Shown piece after piece: positions 48,501 through 59,600 of a stretch of DNA of 64,000 nt. Positions within the stretch are counted from its first letter, which is position 1. Each line of letters starts with the position of its first letter. This DNA comes from Sceloporus undulatus (lineage: Eukaryota > Chordata > Lepidosauria > Squamata > Phrynosomatidae), in NCBI RefSeq assembly GCF_019175285.1, contig NC_056527.1, forward strand, positions 112,183,769 to 112,247,768. Reading direction: 5' to 3'. The notes beneath the pieces were generated by a model. That model was not told the origin of the DNA. It saw only the letters and a program-made list of their open reading frames with translations, and did no database searches. Position numbers and translations under genes: made by a program.

Positions 48501-48827
48501 ACTGTCATGTTTTATTGTGTCTTGGGTTTTATGGGTATTTTAGCCACCATTAGCTTCACAGTGGCCTTCCTAGCGAGGAAGCTACCAGACAGTTTCAATG
48601 AAGCCAAATTTATCACTTTCAGCATGCTTTTGTTTTGTACTGTTTGGCTGTCTTTTGTCCCAAGCTACCTGAGTACAAAAGGAAAATACATGGTGGCCGT
48701 GGAGATTTTCTCCATCTTGGCCTCCTCTGCTGGGCTACTCATTTTTATCTTTTTCCCCAAATGCTTTATCATTGTGTTGAGGCCTGGGCTGAACAAAAAA
48801 GGGCAACTCATAAGGAGAAATAATTAA
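42315..48827 (+). CDS. V2R-C, vomeronasal type-2 receptor lacking exon 4
   Basis: Exons found: 42315-42532, 45377-45668, 46118-46969, 47358-47496 (exon-5 type) and 47926-48827. The 388 bp between the third and fourth listed exons contain no exon 4. Exon 4 is 228 bp and phase 0 in the other genes, so its absence leaves the frame intact: 801 codons, 800 residues, no internal stop. Signal peptide [17 protein letters not shown]. The ATG at 42315 matches exon 1 of V2R-D in length; upstream in-frame codons have no ATG. The protein would lack about 76 residues at the membrane-proximal end of the flytrap domain. It is either an unusual short receptor or a recent pseudogene with otherwise undamaged exons. 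Exon 5 has four extra codons but keeps its cysteines. Exon 6 is nearly identical to V2R-B over its first half. Confidence 0.85.
42637..43008. mobile_element. Short TIR element, relative of 8995-10111
   Basis: TACTGTACATACTCATGTAT at the left and GTTGAGTATACATGTTGTA at the right are inverted repeats. The interior has TTGACTTATACATGAGGTCA as in the longer element. Confidence 0.65.
43690..43932 (-). mobile_element. tRNA-type squamate SINE (antisense)
   Basis: Starts with GTTGTTGTTGC and ACCTTCAAGTTATTCTC (reversed tail), then GGTTTTCTTGGTAAAATTTC and GGGATTCGAATCCTGATCTC (reversed B box). About 240 bp, close to full length. Confidence 0.85.
44172..44285 (-). mobile_element. L2-like LINE 3' tail (antisense)
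   Basis: TTATATCCCACCTTTCCCCC, then GACTCAAGGCAGTTTACAAT is the reversed terminal segment of L2-like elements. Confidence 0.65.
44293..44641. mobile_element. Tc1/mariner-like (Tigger-type) MITE, complete
   Basis: GGTTGAGTATCCCTTATCTG at the left is the inverted repeat of CAGATAAGGGATACTCAA at the right. AT-rich interior without a transposase. Confidence 0.8.
44690..44778. mobile_element. hAT-type MITE, right half
   Basis: ACCACAACAAACAACAATAG, then GTGTCAAACTACATTATTTC is the right half of the family. Confidence 0.6.
45377..45668 (+). CDS. V2R-C exon 2
   Basis: 292 bp. [20 protein letters not shown], then [14 protein letters not shown]. Acceptor TTGTAG, donor GTGGGT. The intron after it (45669-46117) holds no recognised repeat. 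Confidence 0.95.
46118..46969 (+). CDS. V2R-C exon 3
   Basis: 852 bp, phase 0. [71 protein letters not shown]. Donor GTGAAG. Confidence 0.96.
46995..47078 (+). mobile_element. SINE tail at the site of the missing exon 4
   Basis: CCTTAGGGTCGCCGTAAATC, then AATGACTTAAAGGCACACAA and an (AAC)n tail. It is a 5'-truncated copy of the tRNA-type SINE, 25 bp after V2R-C exon 3. Confidence 0.8.
47358..47496 (+). CDS. V2R-C exon 5
   Basis: 139 bp (12 bp longer than in V2R-B and V2R-D, in frame). [20 protein letters not shown], then [19 protein letters not shown]. The extra codons fall before the CC pair. Acceptor GACAG, donor GTAAGT. Confidence 0.94.
47926..48827 (+). CDS. V2R-C exon 6 (7TM)
   Basis: 902 bp ending in [21 protein letters not shown], seven helices, [13 protein letters not shown] and the tail QLIRRNN. 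The usual PELN reads PGLN here. 48828-49121 after the stop shows nothing recognised. Confidence 0.96.
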
Positions 48828-49121
48828 AGAGTCTTGGTAGCTTTGCCTTTCATGCAACTAAAACAAGTTTTGACCTAGTTTTATCACAAGGAACTAGGCA
48901 TAGTCCTAAGCATCCTTCTTCCTTCCGAGTGAAGGCGAAATTCATCTGAATGTAAATTGTTCCGAATGCCTTGGGAGGGTTGATGCTCGATCAGATGCCA
49001 GGCAGTTTTTAAAACATCCTCCAAGACATCAAGAACATTTACTGTTTCCCTTTGCCTTTTTGTATTTTTATTCTCTTCCTCTCTCCTCTTGATTTAAGTT
49101 TAAGACTTACATTGTATAATT

Positions 49122-49336
49122 GATCTGCATTGCAGAAATAATGTAGTTTGCTTGAACTACCATGGCTCAATGCTATGGGATTCTGGGATTTGTCATTTTG
49201 TAAGACATTGAGCCTCCTATATTAGAGAGACCTCTGATGCCACAACAAACTATAAATCCCAAAATTCCACAGCATTGAGTCATGGCAGTTCAAGCAGTAT
49301 CAAACTGCATTATTTCTGTAATGCAGATTAGACTAC
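49122..49336. mobile_element. hAT-type palindromic MITE
   Basis: GCATTGCAGAAATAATGTAG faces AACTGCATTATTTCTGTAA, with inner CTGGGATTTGTCATTTTG. 49337-50138 after it has no recognised feature. Confidence 0.8.
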
Positions 49337-50138
49337 TATCCAATATGTTCCTATTGCCTTCTTTTCCTTGTTAACTATTGATATTAAATAAATTGTTGTC
49401 AGCAAATACTTTGAATTTCATTAGCATTTGTATTCCATTTGGGGGGGAAACCACAATAGTGTTTTTGGTTGATAGGTTTTTTAAAAAACCAAACTATCTG
49501 TACATTTGAACAGTTTATATTTATAATTCTTCAGGTTAAAAAAATGTTATCTTTTAAAGAAAGTGCAATCCTTATTTCTCCTGGACAATTTCACCATTCT
49601 CTCTTTAATATTTAAAGCAAGTGAGATTTTAGATAGCATAGAATCTCTTGCATGTAAGTCTTTCCTCATTTAAAACCTCTTTTTGATCATTATTGGGATT
49701 GAATTACATGAAATAAATATCTTTTGTAACCCAGTGAACAAACCATGTGCTCCAGATCAACTCCTATGGGGACATTACTCTCACACAAAACAGATTCTTC
49801 TCTGCCTGGCTGGCTATCACTTCCTCCCAAAGCCCATTTGATTGCAGACTGTCTTCACAAGGGAAGGCCATTTTTGCACTGAATCTGGCCAATCCTTGCC
49901 TACATTGGATTTTAAAAACTCACCTTTTGCTCCAGATTTGGCAGGAAAATCCAGTGTATTTTGGAGTGACATACATGTGCCCCACTGTGCCATCCTGCTC
50001 CACAGCTGCTGGCCTGAGTCCTTCTCTCTGAGAACATATGGCATCCAGCCATGAGATGCTGGAAAATTCACCGTGACCTAAGAGGGAACAATTTGTGCCA
50101 GCTGCAGTGGAGCATGTGTGTAAACAGCCCCCTGGCTA

Positions 50139-50667
50139 TGAAGATTTCCATACCTGGCTGCATCACTACTAAAACAAACAAAACAAACAGCTTCATTTAT
50201 ATACTGCTTCATACTGAACTAACAGTGTCTAAGCGGTTTACAACTGTAAGCTAATTGCCTCCAACAATCTGGGTACTCATTTTAGCAACTTCAGAAGGAT
50301 GCAAGCGTGAGTCAAGCTTGGGCCCTTTTGCTGGTATTGAACTCACAACTGAGTCAGTGGCTGCACTGCTCCACCAGAGCTCCCAAAAACGTCTCCCAAA
50401 CATCCCTAAAAGGTAATCCCCATGGAAATGTGGCTCCCTCTAGCATCCCTGAATCGTCACAAGGGGAACAGATTTCCTATGAACACAAACTTTGTGTTCA
50501 GAGGAATTCCGCTCCCTAAGAACATTTCAGGGACGCTAAGAGGGAGTAACATTTCCATGGCGATTCAGGAAGCACGCCTGGCAATCAGACACAGGCGCTT
50601 ATTTCCCCTTTTAGGGACGTTTCAGAGACATTTTAGCAGCGATGCAGCCAGGTATGAAAATCTTCAT
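50139..50667. mobile_element. Foldback element with a nested repeat
   Basis: GAAGATTTCCATACCTGGCT faces AGCCAGGTATGAAAATCTTC, and GTCTCCCAAACATCCCTAAA faces CTTTTAGGGACGTTTCAGAG. A separate repeat (about 50180-50395, with CTAAGCGGTTTACAACTGTA), also found at 56209-56440, is inserted in the left arm. Confidence 0.8.
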
Positions 50668-50762
50668 TGGTTTGAAATGTGGAGATAACGGGGAGAATCT
50701 GAAGGAGCTCTGAGGCCAGAATACTCGAGAATCACCCTAGCGTATTCTGACTAGGGTAGACA

Positions 50763-51112
50763 AGGGAGCTTATTGCACACACATTTAACCCAACTGTATC
50801 CTAATGGGATGCAGCAGAGATGCAGGATGCAGGCAGGAATTATTGCATGTATTTCGCCACTAATTCAACCAGCCGAGTGCAGCCCGGCTGCATCCCAGCT
50901 CCCAGGTGCACTTCAGTGGCTGCATTTCCAAGTCAAAAAGATCCCAGCTTAAAACAGCCTCCAAAGTGCGCTTGGGACCAGGGATGCAGCCAGGCTGTGC
51001 TTGGCCAGCTGAATCTGTGGTGAATTACATGAGATAATTCCCACCTGCATCCCATGTCCCAGCTGCATCGCGTTAGGGTGAAGTTGGGTTAAATATGTAT
51101 GCAATAAGCTCC
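50763..51112. mobile_element. Large foldback element
   Basis: GGAGCTTATTGCACACACAT and TTTAACCCAACTGTATCCTA at the left face TAGGGTGAAGTTGGGTTAAA and GTATGCAATAAGCTCC at the right. Confidence 0.88.
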
Positions 51113-51626
51113 AAGCTCTGGGATATCAGTCCTATCATTCTGTGCCCAGGTACTATGGAGGTTGGGGTGTAGCCAGTTTTTCTTTATTCAAAAGGATCAT
51201 CAGGTTCAATTTGGTACTTATAGCATAAGCATTCCTTTCTCAGTAAACAAGAGGATGTTCTTTGGGAACAGCAGCCAGTTTGGCAATTGATCTCATTTCT
51301 TCACCTCTGTGGTTGATCCCAGGGCATTATTATTGCAGCTACAGTAATTCTACTCTAGCAGGAGAACAAAATGGAACAGACCAGAAGTCTCAGTACACAA
51401 TGGCTCCCCTTCAGCCAAGTTAGAAAGCAAGACAAGCAAAGGCCTTTTTGCACTTTCCTCCCAACAAGATGAAACATGCTGGTGCAAACCTCTTGGCAGG
51501 TGCAGGATTTAGACATTAATTCCTTTCTTTCTTTATTTCATATAGTGTGACTATGGGTCATTTTATTCTGTCGTGTGTCATAAGCAGCCCTGAATATGTG
51601 AAGATCATTGACTCTCTGTTGACTTA

Positions 51627-51851
51627 GGCCCAAACAGACAGGCCAAAATAAAGCTACTTCAGGTCACTTTGGAGGTATGCTGTTTAAATGACACACACAT
51701 CTTAAGAAGCCTGAAGCTGCGCCAAAACTACGCTCCAGTCCTAAGGACTGGAGCATGACTTTAGCACAGCTTCTGGCCTCATGCAGCATTTAAACAGCAT
51801 ACCTCCAAAGTGACCCAAAGCAGCTTTATTTTGGCCTGTCTGCATGGGCCC
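51627..51851. mobile_element. Foldback MITE (CAGACAGGCC family)
   Basis: Near-perfect palindrome: GGCCCAAACAGACAGGCC faces GGCCTGTCTGCATGGGCC. Same family as 26532 and 62809. Confidence 0.9.
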
Positions 51852-52029
51852 ATAGAAACTGGCTGTTATGAGGATGATGAGGATGATACTTTTGAGAGCC
51901 TCACTTTTCTGTTGCCTCCCAACCCCATTTTGAAGACCTCTTTTAATTTTTTGAAGGTATGATCTATTATGAATACATGAAGTCTTTTCTTGTCTCAGTG
52001 AAGAAAGAAGAAAGACTGGTTCCTATTTG

Positions 52030-52170
52030 AAATGCGATAAACATGTTTTTGTCTTTGATTTTTCACTGAAAAGACTGGAAAGGGATTAACCTCCCTGTAA
52101 TTATCGGATTACCTATGGTGGTATTTTTTCCAGTTCCCTGGAGAGTTCCCTGGGGAAAAGTAACAGCATA
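52030..52170 (+). promoter_or_regulatory. Conserved block upstream of V2R-D
   Basis: GAAATGCGATAAACATGTTT, then AACCTCCCTGTAATTATCGG. It matches the right-edge copy (GAGATAAACATGTTTTTCCC and TTCCCCTGTAATTTTC) and is about 750 bp before the V2R-D ATG. Confidence 0.5.
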
Positions 52171-52787
52171 GAAAGTTGACCGGAAGAAACATTTCAGATC
52201 CTCTGTCTTATTCAAAGATAGGAATGGTAGCAATAGGAATTGACCAGTTTGATCATTTAAAGCATAGCAGAGGCCTATCTTGAAGAATCTTGAGGGAGTG
52301 GTAATTCAAGGGGTTGGATGTAGACTGGATCATTTGAATTTATTTCCTATTGACATAAACTGGAGTATCAAGTCCTGGCATATCCCATTAATTTCAGCAG
52401 AAACTAGGTTCAAACAACGTAATTTAGACTTGGCTTGAAATCTCCATTATCACAGACAAAGTGCAAGTTTTGAGTGGTCATTTCCTGCATGCTTATTAAA
52501 ACAGCCAAGCTTATTTCTATTTCTTACAGTCTCTAGGTAGTATCTGGAATCGCTACAAAACTATCATTCAAGTGTAATGGATGGTTTAAATATCCCCTTA
52601 AATGTTCAGAGATAGAATAAAGACAGGAAGCGTTTCAACCATCTGGTCACTGACATTTTCACTTTACGCACTTTATTTCAAACCATTAAAGTGGCTGAAT
52701 GAAAAGCCAAAAAAATCAGGCGTACTGCTGTGTCCCTCTTGAATAGAAGTCTGATATTCCTGGAATAGCAAGAAGAGTCTGCTAAAG

Positions 52788-53005
52788 ATGATGGTCTTAG
52801 TGGTGCTGATATTAATGCTATTGCCTCACACGGTGTGCACCTCTCCAAATGTTAAATGTGACATCGGAGGCCTCCTTCCAGCCTTTCACAAGTTTTATCA
52901 GTCAGGAAAAATCAACATTGCTGCTATCACATCTCAGAGTTACATATTTTTGCCACCAATGACCTTTCAACAAAACCCTTCTTCTGAACTCTCTGATGAC
53001 ATTGT
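52788..53005 (+). CDS. V2R-D exon 1
   Basis: 218 bp. Signal peptide, then [20 protein letters not shown]. Donor GTAAGG at 53006. The 2.4-kb intron holds a hAT MITE and a Tigger-like MITE. Confidence 0.9.
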
Positions 53006-56000
53006 GTAAGGAGCAGGATTTTCTTAAATCATAATGAGCTCTCGCCACTTCTGAATAAATCCCACCTGCTGGTCTTTCTTGCAATGTAATGTAAGGGACA
53101 GGGTTTATTTTATTTTTATTTTTGAAAATCCATAAATTTCATTTGTTGTGACAACATTCTTAGTCTGGAAAATTCTGTTAGGCCTTCCCTATGCCATATT
53201 AATTAAGCATGCTTCATGTACCATCTTGTGTCACCTTTTTCATATTTGGAATGCCGACATATAACTCATCATGCATTGCAAATCATTGTTTGATCATACT
53301 ATTAATATTATTGTTTCTTCTTGGTATTTGTAATGTTAATTCAGCCTGAGAAAAACTCTGTTTTCTATAAGGGAGTGAGGGATCACATGCAAATTAATCC
53401 TTTGTTGGTCATATGGAAAACTTTAATGCTTTTGGCACCATATTCCATATAAGAATATTACACAGAAAACATATTTCCCAGGGTTTTTTTCATGAAATTA
53501 ATCTAAATTTGTCCTACAATAATAGTTTCCCATATTACTTGCAAGTTGAACTCTTGGCCTTTAAAAAAATATTTTCCAGTGTATTGTAATGTATGGTTTG
53601 GATGTTTTTATCTTTTGTATTGGGATCTGTTTCTTTATCTGCTACAATACATTTCTCATACACCAGGCATTTGTCAGAAGTATATTTGTAGATTTGAGAT
53701 CATTGGTTGGCACTACATACTAAATTTGGTGAGACTTTCTTTTCAGACTGATTGCATGCTAGATATTGTGGGCTGGATATCTAATACTTAGCCAATTATT
53801 ACCAAACTATTGTTGCTTTTTAATTACCTTTCCCTTGTTTTCTATCAATTTCTTTGAAAACTATTGGTAGCTGTTACATCAGTTTATACAGAAGTTAATT
53901 AGAATAAGACATATTAGTTAAAATCAATTTATTGATGAGGAGAGATGGATCATCTACATGTCTTTTTCTTTGGGGCTGCATCCACACTGCAGAAGTGATC
54001 CAGGCTGACATTTTAACTGCCATGGCTTGATGCTATGGAATTCTGGGAATTGTAATTTGTTGTGGAACCAGAGCTCTCTGGCAATGAAGGCTAAATGTCT
54101 CACAGAACTACAATTCCCAGAATTCCATAGTATCTGCAGTGTGGATGCAACCTGAGGCAATCTTTATATTTGCAATGTACATCTCTGCATTTCCAAGCTG
54201 CCACTTGTTTTCATTGTTGGAGGTGTCCTCCATAGTGTTAGTACCTAAACTAGTCTTACTAAATAGCCTCTCACTTCCCTGCCTTTAGTTTGTGTGTTGC
54301 CAAAAACATTACATTGGCAAAACCTATATTGACCTGTAGCGAATTGCTGCATGAAAACACTTTGACCTTCATTCAGTACTCACAATAAATTTCTGGCCTA
54401 AAAATTCATTCATTCATTCATTCTGTGTACATATATGGCTTCTTAAAATATGTTCATTTGGTGGATCTTAGGGTTTTAGTTCATAATGTATACTTCATGG
54501 TCTGTTCTCCACTATGCTACATCATTTAGACATCAGTTCATTTCTTCATCAATGGCTCACCTAAAGGTGTATCCCTAGGTCCTTTCACTCTGCCATAGGG
54601 AAGAATCAGCCTAGATGCACGAAGACCAAGATGCATCCCAAATATTAATTCTTTATCCCCTAGATAGTTTTCCATATTTGATACTATGTGGTAGGGCCTT
54701 GGTATTTACTGGGTTTGGTTCCAAAATCCCCCGTGATATCAAAATCCATGGCTGCTCAAGTTCCATTATATGAAATGGCATAGTAAAAGGCTGCCCTTTA
54801 TATAATATGGAAAATTCAAGGTTTGTGTTTTGAATTTTTTTTTGGGGGGGGGGGATACTTTCAAACGATGCATGGTTGGATCCATGAATGCAGAATCTAT
54901 GGATATGGAGGGCTGACTGTACTTCTTTACTCTGTAATAGAATCAATTCTGTGTTCTAGATGTTGAAACATGCATTGTCAAAAGTTTCCTTTTTAGTTCT
55001 GCTGGTGATGAGGGTACATTGAAGTATCTGTACACTAAATTTCTCCTTTATACATGATGCAGATATATCCTGTCAACTTAGAAGCATCTGTGAGAGAGTG
55101 ATGCTTAGAAAAAGCTTCTGCCTGTGGATTGATTGATCTACTACCAACTCTCCATTCATGCACATTTTCATGTGTACTAACAAAAGACATTCTTTGCCTT
55201 TATTGGGCAAATATAAGAGTGATGACACATCCACAGACATGAGATCTGAGAATCTGTTGTAAATCTTTCTGTATTTGTACTACTTACGTACTGCTGGGCT
55301 CATATTCAGATAATTTTTTTAAAAATCAGATGTACCTCTCTTGCACATTCTATTTTAGTGATAAATCTTAACTTAAATATACATGAAATTAAAGCCCAAA
55401 GCAGATCCACTATGATCCAGCATGTACTCCTATTGCAGTGTACTCACTCAGCTCTACCAGCACATTCTGGCCTTGGTGTTTGCTGTGACGGAAATAAATG
55501 AAAACCTCACAATCTTACCAAACATCACCGTGGGCTTTCAAATTTACGACAACCACTTCACCGCAAGGTCAACCTTTCTTGCCTCTATGCAACTTGTCTC
55601 TAGTGTGGAAAGATTCATCCCAAACTACAAGTGTGACATCCACAATATTCCAGTAGCAGTCATTGGAGGACCTGATTCATATGTGTGTGCCCATCTGACA
55701 CCGACCCTGGCCCTCTACAAGATTCCACAGGTAAGTCGTGACTTTCAGTGTAGTTTTACATTCTTGGGATTGAAATGATGAGAAAATAGTTGCATCTTGC
55801 TGACAGACTAATTAATACTATGGGGAGAATTTCAAAGTGAGCCAGGACAATTTGGATCCATTTGTTCAAAGTGGTCACCTCGGCCCATTTCAGATCTGGA
55901 ACACATTATCTCAGTCTGAAGCATTATACCAGTCTGAAGGACGGACTAGTGAGACCACATCTGAAACTGCATAGTCAGAGTTTAGGCCCAGTATAATTGA

Positions 56001-56578
56001 TGGATCTCTTGCTCCCATATAAGCTTAATGGTATCTAATCTTCCACCCATTTTTGAGACGTGCTTGGCAGGCACATGAGAGAATGCTTTCCTGGTGGCTA
56101 TTCATTAACTGTGAAATACCTTTAAATGCAAACATGCCCGTGTCCTTACTAATAGAACATTGTTGTTGCCATTGTGTGCCTTCAAATCATTTCTGACCTA
56201 TGTCAACCCTAATAGCAATAGCTTTTACATTTCTATAGCACTCCATGCAGAACTCAGTAGTCTCTAAGCAGTTCACAACATGTAAGCTAATTGTCCCCAA
56301 CATGCTGGGTTCTCATTGTAGTGACCTACAAAAGGATGCAAGCTGAGTCAACCCTGGAGCCATGGAATCAAACTCACAATCTTGTGGCTGCACTACTGAC
56401 CGTAGTACTGGCATTTAGGCAGTGTACCATCAGGGTACCCTAAGGTGACCCTATCATGTTTCTTTGGAGAGGGTTTGCTATTGTCATCCTCTCAGGCTGA
56501 GAGAATGTCACTTGCCCAAGGTCACCCAGTGGGTTTCAAACCCTGGTATTCAGAGTCATAGTCCAAAGCAAAACCACT

Positions 56579-56617
<39 letters not shown>

Positions 56618-59600
56618 GTCTTTGTTCTTGCTGATATTTCTTTCATCCTCCTCCTATTAATCACCATATTGTGGCTAGTCCCCCCAGCTTCAACGTTAGT
56701 AGTTTAATCTTTTTACTATTTCGAGTTTGCTTCAAGATTTTTAATCTGTTTTATTCTTGTCCAGTTTGAGCATATATATAATGGGGAAATGGGATATAAG
56801 CATTTACAATAAAAGAAGCAAGCAAGTAAAGGTTAAGGCCAGGATTGGACAGATAAAGATTCAATCACAGTTTCCTATTTTCCTAACGTGGGAAAGGTGG
56901 GTTAACAAAATGCAGACATATCTGATTGAAAATTAAAGGAGGAATAGGCATGGAGTGAGATTTGTTCTTGATCTTGTGAACCAAGCTTTATAACAATAAA
57001 AGTTTCTTGGTAAAGTTGATTCAGAGGAGGCTTGTCATTACCTGCTTCTTAGGTTGAGTAAGTATGAAAAGGGATCTTGTAGCACCTTTGAGACAGTCTG
57101 AGCAAAAGGCATTGAAGCATGAGTTTTCATAGACTTGGTTGACTTTTTCAGATGCATGAAGTGAACTAGTGCCCAGGAAGGACCTTTACCATCATACTGT
57201 ACGAATAGCCATAGAAATGTAAAATATGTAGATGGTGATGAGGTGACAAATTCAGTTTTTCATCTTTCCTCCTGCCTTTGTCCCCCAACAGTCATAGTTA
57301 AAACTGAACTTGTTACCTCATTGCCATACTCACAAATTTAGCATTTCTATGGTTAACCATATAGTCTGATTATAAAAGTACTTCCTGGGCATCCGTTCAC
57401 TCCATGTATCTGAGGAAGTAGACCAAGTCTGCCAAAGTTTATCCTACAACTTCATTTGCTCGGCTAGTCTCAAAGGTGCTACAAAATCCCTTTCAGACTA
57501 ATATGGCTATATCTTAGAATTAAGCTGAGAAAATGTGAGTTGCCCAAAGTCACCTGGCAGGTTTCCATGGTTCAATGAAGATTCAAAATCTCATGCCACA
57601 CAGTTCTAGTCCAACTCTCAGACCACTACACTATTCTGGCCCTTTCAGGACATGGTTACAGACATATACGTAGACACAATAGTAGGAACTTATTTCAGAA
57701 ATCTTTTTTTAAATATATTTGTTTAGCTTACGTATGGTTCTGCCCCTGTGCTGGATAACAACGTCCAAGGAGCTTTCATCCACCAGATGTTCCCAGATGA
57801 TACCCACCAATATATGGGGATTCTTCACTTACTTCACTATTTCAATTGGACATGGGTTGGAGTGCTTTACTTTGATGATGAGAATGGACAGACCTTTGTA
57901 CAAAATGTGCTTCCCATCTTTTCAGAGAAGGGCATCTGCTTTGACTTCATAAAAGGATTCCTCAAAGAAGATTATTCCAGCAGAATAGTAAATCTTTTGG
58001 CAGAAGGAATTAAAATGTATGAAATCGTCATGAACAGCACTGCTAGTGTGTTTGTTGTACATGGCAACATTCAGACACTACTAATTATTGGGATATTCCT
58101 ACAGGTATCAAAATTTGAAGATACACCAACAAAGGCAGAAAGGAAATTATTGATTTTGACAGCCCAGGTGGATTTCACAGAGCATCCTTTACAAAGGTTT
58201 TGGAGCATCAATTACCTCCATGGTGCTATATCGGTTGCAGTTCATTCAAAAGAGGTATTAGGTTTCCAGAAATTTCTTCAGACCAGAAACCTGATTTCAG
58301 AAAAAGATTTATTTTTCAGGATGTTCTGGGAAAATGCATTTTTATGTTACTTAGCTAACGTCACTTCATACTGGAATTTTGAAAAACTCTGCACAGGGGA
58401 GGAGAAGCTGGAGTCTCTTCCTTCTTCTGTTTTCGAAATGAGCATGACTGCCCATAGCTACAACATCTACAATGCTGTCTTTGCTGTGGCCCATGCGCTG
58501 CAGTCTATGGAATCCTCACAGTCCAAAAAGAGAGTATTGGTGAAAGGACAAAACTGTGAGATTCTCAGTCAGCTGCCATGGCAGGTAAAACTCAAGGGGA
58601 AGAGAGCTCATCACACCTGTATTTGCAAGAGCACAGCTTCCAAGTGCTTAGAATATATTCTATGTGTTGCAAATGTTTTATTCTGACAACTTCTGCTTAG
58701 ATCTGGTGCAGTCTCCATTTCTTCAGAATGTTCTGGTGCTCCTCCTCAGATTAAGCATAGTGTGAACTTTGATGATCTTTTAAAGTGATCTGTCAAGAAT
58801 TTGTCTTAATTATTATTTTATGCAAGCATTGTTGGATATTTTCAGTGGAAATTCCTTTTTGGATTAGATTAGTTTTCATACGTTTTTGTGGAAGAGTTAT
58901 ACAAAAATTTCTTCCAGAGAAGAGTAATTGCTACAGACTGAGTGTCAGAGAAATAGGAGCACTTATTTCCCTAGGTTTTGTGAGCAACTGTTAAATCCAT
59001 TTTTAAAAATGAGAAAGCAGTAGCTAAGGCTGTATGTGCAGTGCAGAATAATGCAGTTTGACACCACTTTAATTGCCATGGCTCAATGCTATGGAATCCT
59101 GGGATTTGTAGTTTGTTGTGGCAACAGAGCTCTCTGACAGGGAAGGCTAAATATCTCACAAATCTGCAAATCCCAGAATTCCATAGTATTAAGCCATGGC
59201 AGTTAAAGTTGTGTCAAACTGCACCACTTTAATTAATTCTGCACTGGACAGGCAACCTACAAAATTTTAGGATAATAGGGACAGAGTTTTGTGTAGAACA
59301 GGAATGTGAAACTGGGACTGGGTCTTCCTCTTGCTCTTCTTTTAGATATCCCCCCTTTTCTGTTGATTCTATTTCAAAGTGGTGTGTGATGCAAAGGTCT
59401 CCCTACACAAGAAACTGCCATATTTCAGGACAATGCAAGCAAAGTCACAGAAAGTGCAAGAAGTGGGATGGATAACAAAAGTTCAGAACACAGTGGCAGA
59501 GCCAGAAGAACATATTTATCTAGAATTTTACCACATGCCAAAGCGTCCTCCAAAAGTCCATACTCCGTCCCCCGGTGCCAAGACATCCCCGTTCAGTGCT

